Shown in pieces: positions 47,612 to 54,637 of a stretch of 54,637 nt of DNA. The translations under genes were made by a program, and so were the position numbers. The notes below the pieces were generated by a model. That model had not been told where the DNA came from and did not search any database. It saw only the letters and a program-made list of their open reading frames with translations. Within the stretch, counting starts at the first letter, position 1. Each line of letters starts with the position of its first letter. This stretch comes from Defluviitaleaceae bacterium (GTDB taxonomy: Bacteria > Bacillota > Clostridia > Lachnospirales > WRAA01), in assembly GCA_009780015.1 (NCBI GenBank), contig WRAW01000007.1, positions 1 through 54,637 of the forward strand, in the 5' to 3' direction.

Positions 47612-47800
47612 TTACTTTTGTTCGAGTTTGTCCAGGCTGCCGTATATTAAATCAATGGCAGACCGTATAAACTCTGACCTCGACATCTTTGTAATTTTGC
47701 AACAGTAGTCAAGTTTTTCGATTTCCTGCTTTGTCATTCTCGCATCAACTTTCTGCAGTCGCGCATTACCGGTTGGAGGTCTGCCAGTTCGGGGACTCAA
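47612..47800 (-). CDS. RHH-like small DNA-binding protein (copy 1)
   Basis: TTG start: LSPRTGRPPTGNARLQKVDARMTKQEIEKLDYCCKITKMSRSEFIRSAIDLIYGSLDKLEQK. Confidence 0.7.
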   Translation of the reverse strand: MSPRTGRPPTGNARLQKVDARMTKQEIEKLDYCCKITKMSRSEFIRSAIDLIYGSLDKLEQK

Positions 47801-47983
47801 ATCATCACCTCGCTTTTCGTCCGACAAACATATTGTAGTAGGAGTGAGACGAAAAGTCAATAGGAAGTAAGAAAGATTTTTAGATGTTTGGAAAAACAAC
47901 CCCCTATTAGCTTTCGGGCAGTTGGAAGCGGCAGCCCTCTGCTGGAGCAGCGGTCTTCTTTGTTGTGTTGACACCGCTTCCTT

Positions 47984-48172
47984 TTACTTTTGTTCGAGCT
48001 TGTCCAGGCTGCCGTATATTAAATCAATAGCAGACCGTATAAACTCTGACCTCGACATCTTTGTAATTTTGCAACAATGGTCAAGTTTCTTTAGCTCATA
48101 TTCCGTCATTTTTGTGTCAACTCGTCTATGCCGTGGATTATCGGAAAGCGGTCTGCCTGTACGAGGGCTCAA
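47984..48172 (-). CDS. RHH-like small DNA-binding protein (copy 2)
   Basis: LSPRTGRPLSDNPRHRRVDTKMTEYELKKLDHCCKITKMSRSEFIRSAIDLIYGSLDKLEQK; TTG start with upstream AGGTG. Confidence 0.7.
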   Translation of the reverse strand: MSPRTGRPLSDNPRHRRVDTKMTEYELKKLDHCCKITKMSRSEFIRSAIDLIYGSLDKLEQK

Positions 48173-48300
48173 ATAATCACCTCACTTTTCGTACTTATAA
48201 TATTATATTATTATACTTACCAAAAATCAATAGGACCGTGAAAGATTTTCAGATATTTGGAAAACAAAAAACCCCTTCATAGGGGGGGGCAGGCAGCGAA

Positions 48301-48495
48301 CTAAATATCTAAATCATCAAGTTTGACGAAATTACCATTCTTCATGTCTTTCAGCGTTTCGCCGTACTCAAGCGATTCTGAATCAGAAAGACATTCAAGC
48401 TCTATATCACTTCTTTTGGCGGTATCTCCATTTGTTTTGAGATGTTGAAAAATATGATCTTCGGTTTCTTGATATTTGGAACTATAGGTCAACAT
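48301..48495 (-). CDS. Putative antitoxin (partner of RelE/ParE-like toxin)
   Basis: 64-aa acidic ORF 12 nt downstream of a RelE/ParE-like gene. Confidence 0.55.
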   Translation of the reverse strand: MLTYSSKYQETEDHIFQHLKTNGDTAKRSDIELECLSDSESLEYGETLKDMKNGNFVKLDDLDI

Positions 48496-48507
48496 AAAAT
48501 CAACTCC

Positions 48508-48753
48508 TTAGCTGTAAATTTGACCTCGTGAATCAATATCAATTACTTGTATTATATCCACTTCTATGTAAAAAATTATACGATAGTTTCCAACACGTAA
48601 ACGGAAACAGCCAGGCATTGATTTATATGACTTTATATCTCCAATTGGGGGCTTTTGTTTTAGACCTTCCAAAGCTAGTTTAATACGTTTTGTGGTCGAC
48701 TTGTCGGCTTTCAAAAGAAATTTCTCGGCCTTTTTAGAAAGGTAAATCTGCAC
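48508..48753 (-). CDS. RelE/ParE-family toxin
   Basis: VQIYLSKKAEKFLLKADKSTTKRIKLALEGLKQKPPIGDIKSYKSMPGCFRLRVGNYRIIFYIEVDIIQVIDIDSRGQIY. Confidence 0.82.
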   Translation of the reverse strand: MQIYLSKKAEKFLLKADKSTTKRIKLALEGLKQKPPIGDIKSYKSMPGCFRLRVGNYRIIFYIEVDIIQVIDIDSRGQIYS

Positions 48754-48957
48754 TGCTTGCCTGCCCCCTGACAGTACTAGTATAGCCTTATATGTAATTA
48801 TTGTACTATATCCAAAGAGTTTTGTCAATGAATCAGTTAACAATAGTGATTATGTTGCTCTATTACTAATTCTTCGATTCTAAATTTTGAGATGATATTG
48901 TAATTTCACGGTGGTTTTGATAATATGGTAAGCAATGAGCGCTTAAAGGAGCGGAAT

Positions 48958-51078
48958 ATGGAGCATATAGAAATCAGCGTACTTAGTAATCTGGAACGGT
49001 CGAGCCTGCTTGCGCGGACGGCGCGCGTACCCATCAACATGCAGGCGATATTTTCCGACACTACGTCGGGATATGTATTTCCGCAGGAACCGGCGCGGGG
49101 CGAGGACGTGCGCATCAGGCTGCGCACCGCCAGGGGTAATGTGGACTCCGTACGGATGGTGTTTGAGGGCGGCGAGTATATTGACGAGAATTTGCGCTCA
49201 CACGCCTATTTTACGTTGAGCGTCGAACATAGTACGGACTTGTTCGATTATTACAGCGTGACGATACCCAAGCTGATCGGGCGGATAAGCTATGCGTTTC
49301 AAATTATGAAGGACGGGCGCGCGTATTATTATAACCGCCGCGGTCTGCGCCCAAACGTGGACAAGGATTACAACTTCGTTGTTATCGCCGGGTTTAAGAC
49401 GCCGGACTGGGCGAAGGGCGCGGTCATGTACCAGATATATGTGGACAGATTCCGCAACGGAGACGCCGGCAACGACGTGGTTGACGGCGAATACGAATAT
49501 CTTGGCCTGAAAGCGACTCGCTTCGCTAATTGGGGGCAGTTGCCCCAAAATATGGACGTATGCAACTTCGCGGGCGGGGATTTGCAGGGCGTAATTGACA
49601 AGATGGGCTATCTTGAGGAGCTTGGCGTCGAGGCGATATATTTTACGCCGATATTTGTGTCGCCGTCGAATCATAAATATGACATACAGGACTATGATTA
49701 TGTTGACCCGCACTTTGGCGTGATAGTGGAGGACGGAAAGCCCGGGGACAACCTGTACGCCAAGCGCACCACCGACAGAGCCAACCTTGAGGCAAGCAAC
49801 GCGCTGATGATAAAGCTGATCGATACGGCGCGCAAGCACGGCATACGGGTGATATTGGACGGCGTGTTCAACCATTGCGGCGCGTTCAACAAGTGGATTG
49901 ACAGCGAGCGGCTTTACAGCGATCTGCCGGATTACGAGGTTGGCGCGTTTGTTTCGCGGGAAAGCCCGTATCACAATTATTTCAGGTGGCACAACTCGAC
50001 TTCGGGCTGGCCGGGCAACGAGAGCTATGACGGCTGGTGGGGCCACAAGAATCATCCCAAGCTGAACTTCGAGGGCTCGCGGGAGCTTTACGACTATATC
50101 ATGGAGATCGGGCGCAAGTGGGTGAGCGCGCCCTTAGGGATCGACGGATGGCGTATGGACGTGGCCGCCGACCTGGGATATTCGCTCGACTTCAACCACA
50201 AGTTCTGGAAGGATTTCCGCAAGCGCATGAAGGACGCGAACCCCGAAGCAATCATATTGGCCGAGCACTACGGCGACCCGGGGCGCTGGCTCCAGGGCGA
50301 CGAGTGGGATACGGTGATGAACTACGACGCCTTCATGGATCCGGTGACGTGGTTCCTGACGGGTATGCAGAAGCACAGCGACGAGTTCCGCTCGGATATG
50401 CTGAACAACGCCCAGGCTTTCGAGGAAACCATGTGCCGCGAGATCAGCCGGTTTACGGCGGGGTCGCTGCAATGCGCCATGAATCAGCTTTCCAACCACG
50501 ATCATTCGAGATTCCTCACGCGTACCAACATGACCGTGGGGCGGCTGCACACCCACGGCAGCGAGGCCGCGGGCATCGGCATCAACAAGGCCATAATGCT
50601 GGAAGCCGTGGTGATCCAGATGACATGGCCGGGAGCGCCCACGATATATTACGGCGACGAGGCCGGGCTTGTCGGCTGGACAGACCCCGACAACCGCCGC
50701 ACATACCCATGGGGCAAGGAAGACAGGCTGCTGCTTGACTTCCACAAAGACATGTCGAGGATACGCCGGGAACACGCCACATTCCGCACGGGTTCGCTAA
50801 TGTTTCTGCACGGGGAGTTCGGCGTGCTTGCCTATGCCCGCTGGGACGACGAGAAGGTGTTCGTAATCATCGTGAACAACAACTTTACGGACAAGACGCT
50901 TTGTATACCGGTATGGCGCGCGGAAATAGCGCCCTCCGCCGATATGTACAGCGTGATAAAGGCTTCAAAGGGCGGGTACTCGGTTACGCCGGCGCTGTAT
51001 CGGGTGGCCGGCGGCCATCTTGAGTTCGAGGCGAAGCCGTTCAGCGCGGAGGTTCTTATGTACAGGCGTCCATGCTAG
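48958..51078 (+). CDS. Glycoside hydrolase family 13 (neopullulanase/alpha-amylase-like)
   Basis: AVMYQIYVDRFRNGD, GVEAIYFTPIF, RVILDGVFNHCG, GIDGWRMDVAADLG, LAEHYGD and LSNHDHSRF. Confidence 0.95.
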   Translation: MEHIEISVLSNLERSSLLARTARVPINMQAIFSDTTSGYVFPQEPARGEDVRIRLRTARGNVDSVRMVFEGGEYIDENLRSHAYFTLSVEHSTDLFDYYSVTIPKLIGRISYAFQIMKDGRAYYYNRRGLRPNVDKDYNFVVIAGFKTPDWAKGAVMYQIYVDRFRNGDAGNDVVDGEYEYLGLKATRFANWGQLPQNMDVCNFAGGDLQGVIDKMGYLEELGVEAIYFTPIFVSPSNHKYDIQDYDYVDPHFGVIVEDGKPGDNLYAKRTTDRANLEASNALMIKLIDTARKHGIRVILDGVFNHCGAFNKWIDSERLYSDLPDYEVGAFVSRESPYHNYFRWHNSTSGWPGNESYDGWWGHKNHPKLNFEGSRELYDYIMEIGRKWVSAPLGIDGWRMDVAADLGYSLDFNHKFWKDFRKRMKDANPEAIILAEHYGDPGRWLQGDEWDTVMNYDAFMDPVTWFLTGMQKHSDEFRSDMLNNAQAFEETMCREISRFTAGSLQCAMNQLSNHDHSRFLTRTNMTVGRLHTHGSEAAGIGINKAIMLEAVVIQMTWPGAPTIYYGDEAGLVGWTDPDNRRTYPWGKEDRLLLDFHKDMSRIRREHATFRTGSLMFLHGEFGVLAYARWDDEKVFVIIVNNNFTDKTLCIPVWRAEIAPSADMYSVIKASKGGYSVTPALYRVAGGHLEFEAKPFSAEVLMYRRPC

Positions 51079-51545
51079 GCGTCACTGTTCTGGCGGTGGG
51101 GAGGCTCAAGGAAGACTACCTCCGAGCGGCCTGCTCCGAGTATCTCAAGCGTCTTGGGGCGTACAGCAAGACGGTGGTCGTGGAGATTGACGAAGAACGT
51201 CTGGTCAAGGGCCGCGGTGAGGAAGCCGTCAAGCAGGCAGAGGGTGAGCGGATACTTGCCAAAGTTCCGGGTTCGGGGCTTGTGGTCGCGCTGGAGGTGG
51301 AGGGGCGGCAGATGAGCTCCGAAGACTTCGCGCGGCTTCTGTCGCGCGCCATGTCGGAGGCTTCCGGGCATGTGACGTTCATAATCGGCGGCAGCCTGGG
51401 CCTCGCGCCGGAAGTATCGCGGCGCGCCGACCTGTCTCTCAGCTTCTCGAAGATGACATTCCCGCACCAGCTTATGCGGGTCGTGCTTCTGGAACAGATC
51501 TACAGGGCGCTGAACAGCCTGCACGGGGGAAAGTATCACAAATGA
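51072..51545 (+). CDS. rlmH: 23S rRNA (pseudouridine1915-N3)-methyltransferase RlmH
   Basis: TFIIGGSLGLAPEVSRRADLSLSFSKMTFPHQLMRVVLLEQIYRALNSLHGGKYHK. Confidence 0.96.
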   Translation: MLGVTVLAVGRLKEDYLRAACSEYLKRLGAYSKTVVVEIDEERLVKGRGEEAVKQAEGERILAKVPGSGLVVALEVEGRQMSSEDFARLLSRAMSEASGHVTFIIGGSLGLAPEVSRRADLSLSFSKMTFPHQLMRVVLLEQIYRALNSLHGGKYHK

Positions 51546-52120
51546 CGGAAGTATTTGCGCTAAAACTGGACGACATGGACATGCTCCGCGCAAACTGGGA
51601 TGCGCTGACCAGCCTTGTATCACATGAGAAACGTGAACGGCTGCGTGGTATACGCGTATTCGACGACGCGGCGCGCGTGCTTGCGGCGGATTTGCTTGTG
51701 CGCCTGATAATCCGTGGACGTACGGGGCTTCGCAACGACGGGATCAGCTTTGGCATGGGACAATACGGCAAGCCGTTCCTGTTGGGTGAGCAGGGTAGTA
51801 CACTGCGTTTCAACGTGTCGCACTCCGGCCGCTGGGTGGCCGTGTGCGCCGGAAGCTGCGAAAACGGCGTTGATATACAGGAGATACGCGCCGTCCGCGG
51901 GCAAACCGACCTCGACGCGTTCTTTGAAGAATGGGTCGTTCGAGAAGCCAGGCTAAAATGTACAGGCGCGGGTATCCTCGGCAAGCCCGACGAGAGCCTG
52001 TTTGTCAGAAGTTACAGCCCTGACGCCGGAACAAAGGCGGCGGTATGCGCCGTGGAGGATGGTTTTTCTGATCTGCGCGTTAAGAATCTGCGCGAATTAA
52101 TTGAAAATCGTGAAATATAA
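51542..52120 (+). CDS. 4'-phosphopantetheinyl transferase family protein
   Basis: GQYGKPFLLGEQGSTLRFNVSHSGRWVAVCAGSCENGVDIQEIR; diverged EEWVVREARLKCTGAGI. Confidence 0.85.
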   Translation: MTEVFALKLDDMDMLRANWDALTSLVSHEKRERLRGIRVFDDAARVLAADLLVRLIIRGRTGLRNDGISFGMGQYGKPFLLGEQGSTLRFNVSHSGRWVAVCAGSCENGVDIQEIRAVRGQTDLDAFFEEWVVREARLKCTGAGILGKPDESLFVRSYSPDAGTKAAVCAVEDGFSDLRVKNLRELIENREI

Positions 52121-52384
52121 TAAGTAAACTATTAATTTGAGTTGTTTAATTATATAATTTATGTATTTTTGGCTGATGATGTTTTTGAAAATATACTTTA
52201 CGACTAATATTGTGCCTCTATTGCAGGGAATGAACATCTTTTGTACAAAGCGCTTACTTTGACTTATGCATGAGGTGAATTCATAGTGAATGCGAAGTGA
52301 ATTTGCTTTGATGCCACTACAAATTTTACATTTGCCGGATAATGTTGTATTATAGTGACATTAAAAGGAATTGGAGGCGCAGCT

Positions 52385-52687
52385 ATGAAAAACATTTTAG
52401 AAAAATTTGCCCTTGGAAAGATATCGCCGCCTTTTGACGGGTATAGAAAAGACCCTCAGAGCAGGCATACGTTCAATACATATTTGGATATCGAGGACAA
52501 ATTGATGGCTATGCTTGATGGTGAAGCGAAGATTATCTTCGAGAAATATGTTAAGGTTCAGGCGGAAGCTATGTCGATGAACGAAACCGATAAATTCATT
52601 TACGGCTATCGTTTGGGCGTTCTTATGACGATGGAAGTTTTTAACGACAAAGAAGAAGCGGATTTTGGAGGAATCTTGATTGAGTGA
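52385..52687 (+). CDS. DUF6809-like small protein
   Basis: MKNILEKFALGKISPPFDGYRKDPQSRHTFNTYLDIEDKLMAMLDGEAKIIFEKYVKVQAEAMSMNETDKFIYGYRLGVLMTMEVF. Confidence 0.68.
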   Translation: MKNILEKFALGKISPPFDGYRKDPQSRHTFNTYLDIEDKLMAMLDGEAKIIFEKYVKVQAEAMSMNETDKFIYGYRLGVLMTMEVFNDKEEADFGGILIE

Positions 52688-53312
52688 CATCGTAATACGT
52701 GATGTACAAAGCGACGATCTGCCCGAAATAAAGGCGATTATCGGCGCGTCGTGGGACTGGGCGGAGTTGTTTGAGACGCCGGGCGCGCTGGAGGCTACGC
52801 TTGGAATGTACCTGAATCAGGTCTTGTACGACAGCAGCTTCGGCAAGGCGGCTCTTTACGGCGGCAAACTCGTGGGGGTAATATTCGGCTGTGCCGAAGG
52901 CGACGAGCCCACGTACAGGATGCTGACGGAGGACTCCACATACCACACTCTGGCGCTGTTGAACGCGACGGACGAGGAGCGCGCAAGCGTATATGACTAC
53001 ATGTCTAAAACACTGCGAGCTTACGAGCAAATGCTTGACGAGGCAGGCCCCTACGACGGAACCCTGGACTTCTTCGTAGTGTCGAAGGAGGCGCGGGGCC
53101 TTAATATCGGAAAGCGGCTCTGGAAGGAGCTTGCCGGATACTTGCAGGACAAGCGGGCTCAGTCGATCTACGTTTGCTCCGACACAACTTGCAATTTTGG
53201 ATTCTATGAGCATATGGGCTTTGTTAAGAGGGTTACGCGGGAAATGACGTATGTATTTGGTGACGAGCGGGAACATCAAACGCTGTTTTTGTACGATTAC
53301 AAATTTGACTAG
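52680..53312 (+). CDS. GNAT family N-acetyltransferase
   Basis: LDFFVVSKEARGLNIGKRLWKELAGYLQDKRAQSIYVCSDTTCNFGFYEHMGF. Confidence 0.88.
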   Translation: MSDIVIRDVQSDDLPEIKAIIGASWDWAELFETPGALEATLGMYLNQVLYDSSFGKAALYGGKLVGVIFGCAEGDEPTYRMLTEDSTYHTLALLNATDEERASVYDYMSKTLRAYEQMLDEAGPYDGTLDFFVVSKEARGLNIGKRLWKELAGYLQDKRAQSIYVCSDTTCNFGFYEHMGFVKRVTREMTYVFGDEREHQTLFLYDYKFD

Positions 53313-53476
53313 GGTGTGTCGTCAATAGTTTTTCAGAAAGCTTTTTGAGGCGATTTTTCGCCAATCAAGGAAGTGACGCCGCCGCGTGCCCATAGGCACG
53401 CAAGGAGGAACTGACGCAGAGTGGCGGAAATATCGACCAAAAAGATTCTGAAAAATCTATTGACGACACACCCTAG
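53309..53476. mobile_element. MITE-like element, GGGTGTGTCGTCAATAG end group, CTAG flanks
   Basis: CTAG-GGTGTGTCGTCAATAGtTTTTCAGAA ... TTCTGAAAAaTCTATTGACGACACACC-CTAG; interior cassette shared with GAACCTGT-group elements (reverse orientation). Confidence 0.88.
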
Positions 53477-53539
53477 TAAGACGACAAATACTTGCACGGA
53501 TTGTCGGGCAAGCGGCATGACTGACGTGTTATTCTGTTT

Positions 53540-54424
53540 ATGAAGAGAGGGGTATGTGTCATGAACATGCTTGACAGCCTTAACGAAGCGGTATGCTATA
53601 TCGAGGATAATCTTGACAAGGACATAGACTACACGCGGATTGCGAAAGCCGCCGGCTATTCACAGTATCACTTTCAGCGTATGTTTGTGTGCGTATCAGG
53701 AGTTACGCTGTCCGAATATATCAGGAGGCGCAGACTTACGCTGGCGGCTTTTGAGCTGCAGAACAACTCGAAGAAGGTGATAGACGTCGCTTTTAAGTAC
53801 GGCTACACCTCAGCCGATTCTTTTACGAGAGCGTTTCACAACATGCATGGCATAACGCCGTCAAAGTCGCGCGATAAGGGCGTAACGCTAAAGGCGTACC
53901 CGCGCATTACCTTTGCTCTATCAATTAAGGGAGTGGTTGCGATGAATTACAGGATCGAAGAGAAAGAAGGGTTTACCGTCGCGGGAGTCAAGGAATTTAC
54001 GTCTACGGCGGATGGAGTTAACTTTAAAAACATTCCTGAAATGTGGGCAAAACTGCCTCAGGAAGACTTTAAGGAGCTCATGCGGCTGTCAGACCGTGAG
54101 CCGTTCGGAGTCCTTGGCGTGTGTGCCGATATGTACAACGACGGGTTTGATTACTGGATAGCCGCCGCAACGACAAAGCCCTGCCCCGAGAAGTATTCGT
54201 CCATGAGCATTCCGTCCTCTACATGGGCTATATTTGAGGTAACGGGAGCGCTTCCGGGGGCGATACAGGAAATGTGGAAGCGCATCTATTCCGAGTGGTT
54301 CCCAACTTCGGGATATGAACACGCGCCAACGCCCGAACTCGAATGTTACTCCGACGGCGATCCCAAATCCCCGGACTATAAAAGCGAGATATGGATACCT
54401 GTGATTAAGAACCTGTGTTCATAG
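53540..54424 (+). CDS. AraC family transcriptional regulator with GyrI-like effector domain
   Basis: HTH DIDYTRIAKAAGYSQYHFQRMFVCVSGVTLSEYIRRRRLTLAAFEL...DVAFKYGYTSADSFTRAFHNMHGITPSKSR; C-terminal effector-binding domain. Confidence 0.93.
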   Translation: MKRGVCVMNMLDSLNEAVCYIEDNLDKDIDYTRIAKAAGYSQYHFQRMFVCVSGVTLSEYIRRRRLTLAAFELQNNSKKVIDVAFKYGYTSADSFTRAFHNMHGITPSKSRDKGVTLKAYPRITFALSIKGVVAMNYRIEEKEGFTVAGVKEFTSTADGVNFKNIPEMWAKLPQEDFKELMRLSDREPFGVLGVCADMYNDGFDYWIAAATTKPCPEKYSSMSIPSSTWAIFEVTGALPGAIQEMWKRIYSEWFPTSGYEHAPTPELECYSDGDPKSPDYKSEIWIPVIKNLCS

Positions 54425-54637
54425 GATGGGAATGCCGTCTTGGCGGTCGAATTCCACCCCACGAAGCCAAAATCGGGCTTCGTGGGGACCCCGGGTCGTC
54501 GGTTCCTCCGCCTACGCTGGCGCTTCGGATACTAAACGTGTGCCACCGGCACACAGCATCCTTGCGTACCACTGCGGGTACGCTCAGTCCACCCCACAAA
54601 GCCAAAACCGGGCTTTGCGGGGACCCCGGGCGTCGTC
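54409..54637. mobile_element. MITE-like element, GAACCTGT end group (truncated by window edge)
   Basis: TAA-GAACCTGTGTTCATAGGATGGGAATGCCG... with two CCACCCCAC(A/G)AAGCC...GGGCTT(C/T)G(T/C)GGGGACCC modules and the GGATACTAAACGTGTGCCACCGGCACACAGCATCC module. Confidence 0.8.

Overview
This window looks like a Firmicutes/Clostridia-type chromosome segment. At the left edge is a tyrosine integrase next to a tRNA-Thr gene with tandem att-like repeats. It is followed by an AT-rich accessory patch (AbrB-like, RHH, C-controlled type II restriction-modification). A core block follows: ddl, trmB, rho, a LysM protein, a GlmU-like protein and a SurA-like lipoprotein. A long flagellar operon runs from about 12.6 to 34.9 kb: flgB-flgC-fliE-fliF-fliG-fliH-fliI-fliJ-motE-like-fliK-flgD-flg_new-(small ORFs)-flgE-flbD-motA-motB-fliL-fliM-fliY-cheY-fliO-fliP-fliQ-fliR-flhB. 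After it come nagB, a threonine aldolase, GH18, nadD-yqeK, fliS, topB, murA, a toxin/antitoxin pair, GH13, rlmH, a PPTase, GNAT and an AraC regulator. The most unusual signal is a set of at least 10 short hairpin-like, MITE-type elements. They share interior cassettes but have several unrelated terminal inverted repeats. Several sit exactly on TAA stop codons, and three cluster in and around one DUF6809-like gene. Other notable points are a 144-bp tandem attP-like array with arm-site repeats in both orientations, a frameshifted restriction endonuclease beside a canonical C-box, and a GlmU-like protein with a degenerate nucleotidyltransferase motif. All calls were made by reading the sequence; no database search was run.
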